In this document: piece by piece, positions 16,371 through 24,832 of the stretch | How positions within the stretch are numbered: the stretch's first letter is position 1 | How the letters are laid out: every line of letters starts with the position of its first letter | Assembly: GCA_020249285.1 (NCBI GenBank) | Contig: JADCFX010000004.1 | Span: 124,001 to 188,000 of the forward strand | Direction: 5' to 3' | Source: Roseomonas sp. | GTDB lineage: Bacteria; Pseudomonadota; Alphaproteobacteria; Acetobacterales; Acetobacteraceae | DNA: 64,000 nt | Notes under the pieces: generated by a model | Told to the model about the DNA's origin: nothing | Databases searched by the model: none | Seen by the model: the letters and a program-made list of their open reading frames with translations, nothing else | Program-made: the position numbers and the translations under genes

Positions 16371-18260
16371 TCAGCCGGGCTTGCTACCCTTCACCGGCGG
16401 CAGGTCCAACTTGATGTGCAATTCCTTGAGCCGTTCCGGCGGCACGCGGGCCGGGGCGCCCATCATCAAATCTTCCGCCTGCTGGTTCATGGGGAACAGG
16501 ATCACCTCACGAATCGCGGGTTCATCGGCAATCAGCATCACAATCCGGTCAATGCCGGGCGCCGAGCCACCATGCGGCGGCGCGCCATAGCGGAAGGCAT
16601 TCAGCATGCCGCCAAAGCGATGCTCCACTTCTTCCGCTGGATAGCCCGCAATTTCAAAGGCGCGGATCATGATATCCGGGCGATGGTTGCGGATGGCGCC
16701 CGATGAAAGCTCAATCCCGTTGCAGACAATGTCGTATTGGAAGGCCTTGATGTCCAAGGGGTCCATGGAATTCAACGCTTCCAGCCCGCCTTGCGGCATG
16801 GAAAAGGGGTTATGGCTGAATTCGATCTGACCCGTATCTTCATTCCGTTCATACATGGGGAAATCCGTCACCCAGCAGAAGCGAAAGGCGTTTTCTTCGA
16901 TGAGACCGAGTTGCTCACCAATACGGGTACGGGCGCGGCCTGCGATTTTGTTAACGTCGGCTTCCTTTCCAGCGGCAAAAAACACAGCATCGCCAGGCAC
17001 TAAACCACATGCGTCGGCGATTGCCACAAGCCTCTCGGCGTCGAGGTGGTTCGCTATCGGTCCGGAGGCAATTGTCATCTGCCCACCACTGTCCGCGAGC
17101 TTCGAAATTTCACCGTCTACATTCTCGCCAGCCCGCATTCGCCGTTCAAAAGCAAGTCCTTCGTCATATCGAATGTAGCCCAGACCCCCGGCGCCTTCCA
17201 CTTTCGCCCAATCATTCAGCCCATCAAAGAAGGACCGCGGACGCCCCGCCGCGCCAGGCGCCGGAATGGCCCGCACCACACCGCCCGAAGCTGTCACCTT
17301 GGCAAACAAGCCAAAGCCGCCACCCGCGAAATGCGCGCTGACATCGGTGATCTTGATCGGGTTACGCAAATCCGGCTTGTCCGAGCCATATTCCAGCATC
17401 GCCTGCTGATACGGGATGCGCGGGAAGGGGGCCGGGGTTACGGCGCGCTTCGTGCCGGACCAATCGGCAAATTCCTCAAACACGCCAGCCAGCACGGGCT
17501 CGATAGCAGCGAAGACATCTTCCTGCGTCACAAAGGACATTTCGAAATCAAGCTGGTAGAATTCGCCGGGGCTGCGATCCGCGCGCGAAGCCTCATCACG
17601 AAAGCAGGGCGCGATTTGGAAGTAACGATCAAACCCCGCAACCATACACAATTGCTTGAATTGCTGCGGCGCCTGCGGCAGCGCGTAGAATTTGCCCGGA
17701 TGCAACCTGGCGGGCACCAGGAAGTCCCGCGCGCCTTCGGGGCTTGATGCGGTCAGGATCGGGGTTTGGAATTCCGTAAAACCCTGATCAATCATCCGCC
17801 GCCGGATGGAAGAAATCACCTGGCTGCGCAGCATCAGATTGCGATGCTGTCTTTCCCGCCGCAAATCCAAAAAGCGGTAACGCAGGCGCAATTCCTCGGG
17901 GAATTCGGCATCACCCGCCACTTGAATGGGCAGCACTTCCGCGGAGGATTGCACTTCCACGTCACGCACGCGAAGTTCAATCGCGCCCGTCGGCAGCTTG
18001 GCATTCACCGTGCCGGCTTCGCGCGGCACCACATCGCCCGTCACGGTAATCACGCTTTCGGGGCGGAGTTCTTCCAAAAGCTTCAGCACGGGCGAACCCT
18101 GGGCCACCACGCATTGCGTCATGCCGTAATGATCGCGCAAATCAATGAACAGCAAGCTGCCATGGTCGCGCTTGCGGTGCACCCAGCCAGAAAGCCGCGC
18201 GGGGGAGCCGGCATCGGAAGCGCGGAGCGCGCCGCAATGATGGGTACGATAGGCATGCAT
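16371..18260 (-). CDS. aspS: Aspartyl-tRNA synthetase
   Basis: A 629-residue bacterial-type AspRS. The N-terminal OB-fold anticodon domain ([21 protein letters not shown] near 23-43) is followed by the class II core (motif 1 region [11 protein letters not shown], motif 2 [19 protein letters not shown]), the bacterial insertion (GAD) domain about 300-430, and motif 3 [12 protein letters not shown]. It charges tRNA-Asp, possibly also tRNA-Asn in lineages using amidotransferase. The stretch 16900-17190 (residues about 357-453) has clearly different codon use from the rest and its neighbours (GAC for Asp, TTA, ATA, GTA, CGA, GGA), suggesting a recombined segment; the frame is intact. Confidence 0.95.
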   Translation of the reverse strand: MHAYRTHHCGALRASDAGSPARLSGWVHRKRDHGSLLFIDLRDHYGMTQCVVAQGSPVLKLLEELRPESVITVTGDVVPREAGTVNAKLPTGAIELRVRDVEVQSSAEVLPIQVAGDAEFPEELRLRYRFLDLRRERQHRNLMLRSQVISSIRRRMIDQGFTEFQTPILTASSPEGARDFLVPARLHPGKFYALPQAPQQFKQLCMVAGFDRYFQIAPCFRDEASRADRSPGEFYQLDFEMSFVTQEDVFAAIEPVLAGVFEEFADWSGTKRAVTPAPFPRIPYQQAMLEYGSDKPDLRNPIKITDVSAHFAGGGFGLFAKVTASGGVVRAIPAPGAAGRPRSFFDGLNDWAKVEGAGGLGYIRYDEGLAFERRMRAGENVDGEISKLADSGGQMTIASGPIANHLDAERLVAIADACGLVPGDAVFFAAGKEADVNKIAGRARTRIGEQLGLIEENAFRFCWVTDFPMYERNEDTGQIEFSHNPFSMPQGGLEALNSMDPLDIKAFQYDIVCNGIELSSGAIRNHRPDIMIRAFEIAGYPAEEVEHRFGGMLNAFRYGAPPHGGSAPGIDRIVMLIADEPAIREVILFPMNQQAEDLMMGAPARVPPERLKELHIKLDLPPVKGSKPG

Positions 18261-18294
18261 GGCGAAAATTCATCCTAAGTGGCGGAAAGGCGGG

Positions 18295-18339
18295 GGAAAG
18301 CGCCCCAGGGAGGGGTTTCTGTCAACCCCACCGCTTTCC
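18295..18339. promoter_or_regulatory. Nested inverted repeats between aspS and rnd
   Basis: Outer arms GGAAAGCG (18295-18302) and CGCTTTCC (18332-18339) enclose a second inverted repeat GGGGTT (18312-18317) and AACCCC (18324-18329). The structure lies in the 98-base space between the divergent starts of aspS and rnd, so it could be an operator or a 5'-leader stem for rnd. Confidence 0.35.
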
Positions 18340-18358
18340 GGGGACCCGGCGCCCCTGT

Positions 18359-19558
18359 ATGGAAACGGTTATGAACCGTCGCCATGCCGTCCCGGCAGCC
18401 GAACAAAGCCCCGCCCTGATCACCGATACAGGCAGCCTCGCCGCGCTATGTGACCGGCTGAAGCATGAGCCCTTCGTCACCGTAGATACTGAATTCATGC
18501 GTGAACGCACCTATTGGCCAGAGCTCTGCCTGGTCCAATTGGCCGGCCAGCATGAGGTTGCGCTGGTGGATGCCCTGGCGCCGGGGCTTGATCTTGGCCC
18601 CCTCGGCGAATTGATGGCGCAGCCCCATGTCGTGAAGGTCTTCCACGCCGCCCGGCAGGATGTGGAAATTTTTCTGCTGAAATTCGGCGCCGTGCCCCAC
18701 CCGATTTTCGATACGCAAATCGCTGCCATGGTGGCCGGTTTCGGGGATCAGGCGTCCTATGATTCGCTTTGCCGGTCGCTCGCCGGGGTGCAGATAGACA
18801 AGGCCCATCGCTTCAGCGATTGGTCCGCCCGGCCCTTATCTGATAGCCAATTGGCCTATGCGGCGGCGGATGTGACGCATTTGCGCAAGATTTTCGTCTC
18901 CCTCACGTTGCGCCTGGAACGGGAAGGGCGGATTGACTGGGTGGGGCAGGAAATGGGCGCGCTGGCCGACCCCGCGACCTATTTGACCGACCCTGATACG
19001 GCTTGGGAAAAGCTCCGCCCGCGTACCTCCAACCGGCGGTTTCTGGGCGTTTTGCGCGCCATCGCCGCCTGGCGGGAACGCGAAGCGCAGCGCATCAATA
19101 TCCCGCGCCAGCGGCTTGTGAAGGATGACACGCTGCTGGAAATCGCCGCCACCGTGCCCGATAGCCCGGCGGAACTCACCCGTGCGCGGGGCATTTCAGA
19201 GAATTTCTCCAAGGGCAAGTCCGGTGAGGGGCTGCTCGCCGCGATCAGGCTGGCCCGCGCCTTGCGCGAAGAAGAATTGCCCCAATTGCAGAAGGACAAG
19301 GTCGGCCCGCCGCCTTCCCCCGCGCTTGTGGCCCTTCTGAAAGTGTTGCTGGCCGCGAAGTCCGAGGAGCATGATGTCGCGCCGCGCCTGCTCGCTTCCG
19401 GGGATGATCTCGAAAAGCTGGCCGCGGGGCAGGATGATGTGCCGGCGCTGCATGGCTGGCGGCGGGAAGTGTTTGGGGAAGCGGCGCTGGCGCTGCGTTC
19501 CGGGCAATTGGCGCTTGGGGTGGATGGCCGGCGCGTGAAGCTGATCCCGGCGGGTTAG
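18359..19558 (+). CDS. rnd: Ribonuclease D
   Basis: A 399-residue 3'-5' exoribonuclease of the DEDDy type, involved in tRNA and structured RNA 3' maturation. The exonuclease motifs are visible: VDTEF (Asp43, Glu45), HAARQDVE with the second aspartate, and YAAADVTHL with the Tyr and last Asp. A HRDC domain follows (about 210-300, WREREAQRINIPRQRLVKDD). The ATG at 18359 or the one at 18371 could start the protein; neither has a strong Shine-Dalgarno sequence. It ends in a four-base overlap with a small minus-strand membrane-protein gene. Confidence 0.93.
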   Translation: METVMNRRHAVPAAEQSPALITDTGSLAALCDRLKHEPFVTVDTEFMRERTYWPELCLVQLAGQHEVALVDALAPGLDLGPLGELMAQPHVVKVFHAARQDVEIFLLKFGAVPHPIFDTQIAAMVAGFGDQASYDSLCRSLAGVQIDKAHRFSDWSARPLSDSQLAYAAADVTHLRKIFVSLTLRLEREGRIDWVGQEMGALADPATYLTDPDTAWEKLRPRTSNRRFLGVLRAIAAWREREAQRINIPRQRLVKDDTLLEIAATVPDSPAELTRARGISENFSKGKSGEGLLAAIRLARALREEELPQLQKDKVGPPPSPALVALLKVLLAAKSEEHDVAPRLLASGDDLEKLAAGQDDVPALHGWRREVFGEAALALRSGQLALGVDGRRVKLIPAG

Positions 19559-19896
19559 CCTGGAGGGTTCCAGTCAAAAAGAATTATCGCGGCCGCCGCC
19601 AAGCCCAACACGCTGAACACCATGGACAGCATGGGCCAGGCATCGCGCGGGCCGCGCATGGCAATGACCGCATTGCCAACCAGAGATACCATTACCGCCG
19701 CCACTGGCTGGGACCAATGCAATTCGCGGAACCCCCAGACAATCAGCGCAATCCAAGTGACGAATGCCGCACGCGACAGCCATAGCCAGAAGATGGACGC
19801 CGCTTCGGAAGCCGGGCGCATTTCGGGCGCCGGGCTTTTGGAATTGATGAAGGCGCCGATCGAAAGCAGCACCATGGCGGCGTAATAAAGGGTCAC
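19555..19896 (-). CDS. Small integral membrane protein, unknown
   Basis: A 113-residue protein with four likely membrane spans (near 3-16, 36-57, 64-82 and 89-108). I do not recognise the family. I chose the GTG at 19896 because the hydrophobic protein begins there; the frame stays open upstream but is non-hydrophobic and overlaps the divergent glycosyltransferase gene. The tail overlaps rnd by four bases. The protein-like composition (Trp, Phe and regular hydrophobic blocks) argues against a chance frame. Confidence 0.55.
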   Translation of the reverse strand: MTLYYAAMVLLSIGAFINSKSPAPEMRPASEAASIFWLWLSRAAFVTWIALIVWGFRELHWSQPVAAVMVSLVGNAVIAMRGPRDAWPMLSMVFSVLGLAAAAIILFDWNPPG

Positions 19897-19989
19897 GGCG
19901 CTTTCAATGCCGCCGCTCCAGCCTGCCCGCAAGAGGCTTTTTCGCAAGCGATGGTCGCCCTGCGCCCCGTTCCGCGCTAACCCTGGGCA

Positions 19990-21120
19990 ATGCCCACCCC
20001 GCCACCTGCCCTGTTGCAAGTGCTGCCCGCGCTCCGTTCCGGGGGCGTGGAGCGCGGCACGCTGGAGATTGCCGAGGCGCAAATCGCCGCGGGCTTCCGC
20101 GCCATTGTCGCCTCGGCGGGGGGCGAGATGGTGCCGGCTTTGGAAGCTTTGGGCGCCAAGCACATCACCCTGCCGCTGACGGCCAAATCACCCTGGGCCA
20201 TCTGGCGCAACGCGGGCGACCTCGCCGCGCTGGCGCGGGCGGAAGGTGTGGCGCTGATCCATGCGCGTTCCCGTGCGCCGGCCTGGTCGGCGCTGATGGC
20301 GGCACGGCGCTGCGGGCTGCCCTTCGTCACAACCTATCACGGCGCGTATAATGAGGGCTTCCCCGGCAAGCGGCTCTATAATTCCGTCATGGCGCGCGGG
20401 GATCGCGTGATTGCCATCAGCCATTTCATCGCCGACCTGATCCGGACCCGGCATGGGGTGGAGGAGGCGAGGCTCCGCGTAATCCCACGCGGCGTTGACC
20501 CTAGGCGCTTTGACCCTGGTCTGGTGGGTACCGAAAGGCTCGAAAAGCTCCGCACTGCCTGGGGCCTGCCCGAAGGCCGCCCGATCATCATGCTGCCGGC
20601 GCGTGTGACGCGCTGGAAGGGCCAGATGGTGTTGGTGGAAGCCATGGCCCGCCTGCCGGGAGATTCGCTTGCCCTGCTGGTCGGCGATGCGGAAGAACGC
20701 CCGGCCTTTCGCGCTGAATTGGAAGCCCGCATTGAAAGCCTGGGGCTGAAAGACCGCGTGCGGCTTGTAGGCCACGCCAATGACATGCCGGCGGCGCTGA
20801 TGCTGGCGGATGTCGTTATCCATGCCTCCACCGATGCGGAAGCCTTTGGCCGCACCGTCATCGAAGCCCAAGCCATGGCGCGGCCCGTAATCGCGAGTGA
20901 CCTTGGCGCCCCCCGCGAAACAGTGGCCGAGGGTGTGACCGGCTGGCGCACCCCGCCCGGCGATGCCAATGCGTTGGCAGAAGCCATCGGCAAGACCCTT
21001 AGCTTGCCGGCAGAAGAACGCGCGGCGCTTGGCGCGCGGGCGCGGGCGGCAGTGCTTTCGGGCTATACGACAGAAGCGATGCAGGCAGCGACAATTGCCG
21101 TTTATCGGGAAGTGCTGTGA
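19990..21120 (+). CDS. Glycosyltransferase family 4 protein
   Basis: A 376-residue GT-B glycosyltransferase. The N-terminal domain has the acceptor-side loop LPALRSGGVERGTLE; the C-terminal domain has the donor-site block PARVTRWKGQMVLVEAM and the EX7E motif in STDAEAFGRTVIEAQAMARPVIAS. Such enzymes add sugars to lipopolysaccharide core or exopolysaccharide from nucleotide sugars at the inner membrane. The stop overlaps the start of a GT9 gene by four bases, pointing to joint work on envelope polysaccharide. Confidence 0.87.
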   Translation: MPTPPPALLQVLPALRSGGVERGTLEIAEAQIAAGFRAIVASAGGEMVPALEALGAKHITLPLTAKSPWAIWRNAGDLAALARAEGVALIHARSRAPAWSALMAARRCGLPFVTTYHGAYNEGFPGKRLYNSVMARGDRVIAISHFIADLIRTRHGVEEARLRVIPRGVDPRRFDPGLVGTERLEKLRTAWGLPEGRPIIMLPARVTRWKGQMVLVEAMARLPGDSLALLVGDAEERPAFRAELEARIESLGLKDRVRLVGHANDMPAALMLADVVIHASTDAEAFGRTVIEAQAMARPVIASDLGAPRETVAEGVTGWRTPPGDANALAEAIGKTLSLPAEERAALGARARAAVLSGYTTEAMQAATIAVYREVL

Positions 21121-22046
21121 TGAGGCCGCGCATCCTGGTGATCAAACTGGGTGCGCTCGGCGATTTCGCGCAGGCCTTTGGGCCTTTTGCAGCGATTCGC
21201 GCCCATCATCCGGGGGCGGAGATTACGCTGCTGACGACGCCGCCCTTCGCGCCCCTGGCGCGGCAGGCGCCCTGGTTTGATCAGGTCTGGGAGAATGGCC
21301 GGCCCAAGGGCCTCGCCGCGCTTTGGGCCTTGGGCCGGCAATTGCGCGCAGCGCGGTTTGACCGGGTTTATGATTTGCAGACCTCGGATCGGTCATCGCG
21401 CTATCGCTGGCTGGTCGGGCGCGGGGTGGAATGGTCCGGCATTGCCGCGGGCGCTTCCCACCCGCATGCCAATCCGCGCCGGGATTTCATGCACACGGTC
21501 GAACGCCAGCGGGAGCAATTGGCAATGGCCGGGATCAGCCATTTCCCCGCGCCAGAGCTGGGCTGGCTGGATGCCGATATCGGGCGCTTCGCCTTGCCGG
21601 CGCGCTTCGCGCTGCTGATCCCGGGCGCTTCCCCCGGACGCCCGGCCAAGCGTTGGCCTGTCGCGCATTTCGCGGCCTTGGCGGCGGCGCTGGATATCCC
21701 CGCCGTCATCCTGGGCGGCCCGACTGAGGCCCGCCTGGGTGCGGCCATCACGCAAACTGCGCCCGGCGCGCGTGACCTGACCGGCACGACAAGCTTCGCC
21801 GATATCGCCGCCCTCGCCCGCCGCGCGGCCATTTGCGTCGGTAATGACACCGGCCCGACCCATCTGGCCGCCGTGGCTGGCTGCCCGACCCTGGCGCTGT
21901 TCGGTGAGGATAGCGACCCCGCCCTTTGCGCCCCGCGTGGCCCGCGTGTGGCCGTGCTGCGGCGCCAGCCCTTGGCAAGCCTGCCGTTCGCCGATGTGCA
22001 GGCCGCCCTTCAGGATTTGATCAATCAAACCGCCGTAACGGCTTGA
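21117..22046 (+). CDS. Glycosyltransferase family 9 (heptosyltransferase-like)
   Basis: A 309-residue GT9 protein: N-terminal ILVIKLGALGDFAQAFG, the family hallmark for ADP-heptose transferases, and C-terminal CVGNDTGPTHLAAVAGCPTLALFG, the donor-binding segment. In this family heptose is transferred to the LPS inner core; in some Acetobacteraceae other sugars are used. It is translationally coupled to the upstream GT4 gene. Confidence 0.88.
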   Translation: MMRPRILVIKLGALGDFAQAFGPFAAIRAHHPGAEITLLTTPPFAPLARQAPWFDQVWENGRPKGLAALWALGRQLRAARFDRVYDLQTSDRSSRYRWLVGRGVEWSGIAAGASHPHANPRRDFMHTVERQREQLAMAGISHFPAPELGWLDADIGRFALPARFALLIPGASPGRPAKRWPVAHFAALAAALDIPAVILGGPTEARLGAAITQTAPGARDLTGTTSFADIAALARRAAICVGNDTGPTHLAAVAGCPTLALFGEDSDPALCAPRGPRVAVLRRQPLASLPFADVQAALQDLINQTAVTA

Positions 22047-22103
22047 CCCGGAAGGGGCCTCTGCCCATGGTCCGGCCTCTCTTCAACCAATAGGACGCTG
22101 TTC

Positions 22104-24038
22104 ATGCCCGCGATTACCCTGCCCGATGGTTCCATCCGCCAATTTGACGGCGCGGTGACGGGCACGACTATCGCGGCGGCCATTGGCCCGGGCCTGGCCA
22201 AGGCAGCGCTCGCCATGGAAGTGGATGGCAAGCTGCGCGATCTTTCGGCCTCCATTACGGAAGACGCGAAGCTGCGCTTCATCACGCGGCGCGATCCCGA
22301 AGCGTTGGAAATGATCCGCCATGATTGCGCCCATGTGCTGGCCGAAGCCGTGCAGGCGCTTTACCCCGGCACCCAAGTCACCATCGGCCCTTCGATCGAA
22401 AACGGCTTCTATTACGATTTTGCCCGCAATGATCCTTTCACGCCGGAAGATTTCGCCGCCATCGAAGCCAAGATGCGCGACATCATCGCGCGCAATGATG
22501 CTTTTGTGCGTGAAGAATGGGACCGCGAGGATGCGATTCGCTTCTTCACCGACAAGGGTGAGCGCTACAAGGCGGAATTGATCCAGGATCTGCCGAAATC
22601 CGAAATCATCAGCATCTACAAGCAAAGCGCTTGGACTGATCTTTGCCGCGGCCCGCATATGCGCGGCACGGGCGATATCGGCACTGCCTTCAAGCTGATG
22701 AAGGTGGCCGGCGCCTATTGGCGCGGCGATCACCGCAACGCGATGTTGAGCCGGATTTACGGCACCGCCTGGCGCGACCAGAAGGAACTCGACGCGTATT
22801 TGTTGCAGTTGGAAGAAGCGGAAAAGCGCGACCACCGCAAGATCGGCAAGGAAATGGGCCTGTTCCACTTGCAGGATGAGGCGGTGGGGTCGGTCTTCTG
22901 GCACCCCAAGGGCTGGCGGCTGTATCGCACCGTGGAAGCCTATATGCGCCGGCGCCTGGATATCGCCGAATATCAGGAAGTGAAGACACCGCAATTGGTG
23001 GATCGCAAGCTTTGGGAAGCTTCCGGGCATTGGGAAAAATTCCGCGAAAACATGTTCGTGGCGCGCGTGGAAGACGAAGATGAAAAGGATCGCGTGCTGG
23101 CGTTGAAGCCGATGAATTGCCCCTGCCATGTGCAGATTTTCAATCAGGGCTTGCGTTCCTATCGCGAATTGCCTTTGCGCATGGCGGAATTCGGCGCTTG
23201 CCATCGCTATGAACCCTCGGGCGCGCTTCACGGCATCATGCGCGTGCGCAGCTTCGTCCAGGATGACGCGCATATCTTCTGCGCCGAAGAACAGATCGCG
23301 GATGAGACGGTGCGGTTTGTAGCGCTATTGTCTTCCATCTACCGCGATTTCGGCTTCACCGAATTCCGCGTGAAATTCTCTGACCGCCCGGCGCGGCGCG
23401 CGGGCACGGACGCGGTGTGGGACCAGGCGGAAGGCGCGCTGAAAGACGCCTGCCGCATCGCCGACGTTGAGTATGAATTGAACCCTGGCGAGGGCGCCTT
23501 TTACGGCCCCAAGCTGGAATTCGTGCTGCGCGACGCCATTGGCCGCGATTGGCAATGCGGCACGCTGCAAGTGGATTTCGTGCTGCCGGAGCGGCTGGAT
23601 GCCGAATATGTTGCGGAAGATGGCTCCCGCCGTCGCCCCGTCATGCTGCACCGGGCCATCCTTGGGTCTTTTGAACGCTTCCTTGGCATTTTGATCGAAG
23701 AACATGCCGGGCGCTTCCCGCTTTGGCTGGCCCCCGTTCAGGTGGTGGTGGCGACCATTGTGGATGAGGCCGCGCCCTTCGCGCGTCAGGCCGCCGGCGC
23801 CTTGCAAAAGGCTGGGGTTGCGGCCTCGCTTGACCTCCGCAATGAGAAAATCAACCGCAAGGTGGTGGATCATATTGACCAGCGCGTGCCCATCCTGGCC
23901 GTGATTGGCCGGCGAGAGGCTGAAGAAGGCACCATCGTGCTCCGCCGCCTGCCGGGGCGGGATCAGGAAACCCTGAAGCTTGCCGATGCTGTGGCTTTGC
24001 TGGCCGCGGAGGCGACGCCGCCGGATTTGCGGGGCTGA
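22104..24038 (+). CDS. thrS: Threonyl-tRNA synthetase
   Basis: A 644-residue class II synthetase with the full bacterial domain order: TGS domain (1-62), the editing/SAD domain ([16 protein letters not shown] near 73-88; GPHMRGTGD), the catalytic core with zinc-site cysteine in [25 protein letters not shown] (motif 2) and [19 protein letters not shown] (motif 3), and the C-terminal anticodon domain from about 545. It charges tRNA-Thr and clears mischarged serine. Its expression may be linked with infC, 118 bases downstream. Confidence 0.97.
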   Translation: MPAITLPDGSIRQFDGAVTGTTIAAAIGPGLAKAALAMEVDGKLRDLSASITEDAKLRFITRRDPEALEMIRHDCAHVLAEAVQALYPGTQVTIGPSIENGFYYDFARNDPFTPEDFAAIEAKMRDIIARNDAFVREEWDREDAIRFFTDKGERYKAELIQDLPKSEIISIYKQSAWTDLCRGPHMRGTGDIGTAFKLMKVAGAYWRGDHRNAMLSRIYGTAWRDQKELDAYLLQLEEAEKRDHRKIGKEMGLFHLQDEAVGSVFWHPKGWRLYRTVEAYMRRRLDIAEYQEVKTPQLVDRKLWEASGHWEKFRENMFVARVEDEDEKDRVLALKPMNCPCHVQIFNQGLRSYRELPLRMAEFGACHRYEPSGALHGIMRVRSFVQDDAHIFCAEEQIADETVRFVALLSSIYRDFGFTEFRVKFSDRPARRAGTDAVWDQAEGALKDACRIADVEYELNPGEGAFYGPKLEFVLRDAIGRDWQCGTLQVDFVLPERLDAEYVAEDGSRRRPVMLHRAILGSFERFLGILIEEHAGRFPLWLAPVQVVVATIVDEAAPFARQAAGALQKAGVAASLDLRNEKINRKVVDHIDQRVPILAVIGRREAEEGTIVLRRLPGRDQETLKLADAVALLAAEATPPDLRG

Positions 24039-24093
24039 GCGCTATTTTGTCTGGTATTTGCGCCTTTCACTTGCGGCAAAGCCCAGGGAAAAC

Positions 24094-24122
24094 TTGCAGA
24101 CAGCGCCCCAAAAGCCCATAAA
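24094..24122 (+). promoter_or_regulatory. Candidate promoter of infC
   Basis: TTGCAG (24094-24099) and CATAAA (24117-24122) are 17 bases apart. The predicted start of transcription near 24129 gives a leader of about 28 bases to the AUA start. The -35 box is a poor match beyond TTG, so this is a weak call. Confidence 0.3.
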
Positions 24123-24156
24123 TGCGTCGTTCTGAAAACCTCGACAGGAGAGTACC

Positions 24157-24702
24157 ATAGCTCGACCCCCTATGCCCGCCGCCCAGCAGGCCCCCGCGCG
24201 TGAAGGCCCGCGTATCAATGATGAAATTCGTGTCCCTCAGGTCCGCCTGATTGATGATGCCGGAGAGATGATCGGCGTCATGTCCGCCCGCGAAGCGCTG
24301 ATCCGCGCCTATGATGTGGGCCTTGATCTGGTGGAAATCTCGCCCAATGCGGTGCCGCCTGTCTGCAAGATCCTGGATTACGGGAAATACAAATACGAGC
24401 AGCAGAAAAAGGCGAATGAGGCGCGTAAGAAGCAGAAGGTCGTCGAAATCAAGGAAATCAAGGTTCGCCCGAATATTGATGACCATGATTACGATGTGAA
24501 GATGAAGCAGATGAAGAACTTCATCGGCGAAGGCGATAAGGTGAAGGTGACTTTGCGCTTCCGTGGCCGCGAAATGGCGCACCAGGAATTAGGCGTGAAG
24601 GTGCTGGAACGTATTCGCAACGACCTGACCGAATTGGTGAAGGTCGAACAAATGCCCAAGCTGGAAAACCGCCAGATGGTCATGGTGGTTTCGCCGAAGT
24701 AA
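24157..24702 (+). CDS. infC: Translation initiation factor IF-3, AUA start codon
   Basis: IF-3 binds the 30S subunit, blocks 50S joining and checks the start codon. The body has the IF-3 signature: [18 protein letters not shown], the linker rich in Lys ([18 protein letters not shown]) and the C-domain [16 protein letters not shown]. The first ATG (24172) is 21 bases from the only Shine-Dalgarno sequence (AGGAG, 24146-24150). An in-frame ATA at 24157 lies six bases after it and gives an N-terminus (I/M)ARPPMPAAQ of 181 residues in total. A rare non-AUG start is a known self-control device of infC in other bacteria, so I place the start there. Confidence 0.88.
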   Translation: MARPPMPAAQQAPAREGPRINDEIRVPQVRLIDDAGEMIGVMSAREALIRAYDVGLDLVEISPNAVPPVCKILDYGKYKYEQQKKANEARKKQKVVEIKEIKVRPNIDDHDYDVKMKQMKNFIGEGDKVKVTLRFRGREMAHQELGVKVLERIRNDLTELVKVEQMPKLENRQMVMVVSPK

Positions 24703-24719
24703 GCCGTGCGGGCCTAGCC

Positions 24720-24751
24720 GCGTGATCAAGCAAGCTGGATCACGCTTCTTT
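24720..24751 (+). terminator. Rho-independent terminator after infC
   Basis: An 8-base stem GCGTGATC (24720-24727) / GATCACGC (24738-24745) with a 10-base loop is followed by TTCTTT (24746-24751). It lies 18 bases after the infC stop and separates it from the next gene. Confidence 0.75.
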
Positions 24752-24832
24752 GCTGATATTGGGGGCGTGCGGATACCCTGAACCCGGACGGCCATAAGCT
24801 TTATTCTCCTTTGGCAACCCCCGAACCGCCCC

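Noticed and set aside
22083..23273. Minus-strand open frame of 396 codons across thrS
   Set aside because: Fully antisense to an unmistakable threonyl-tRNA synthetase and composed like a mirror of its codons.
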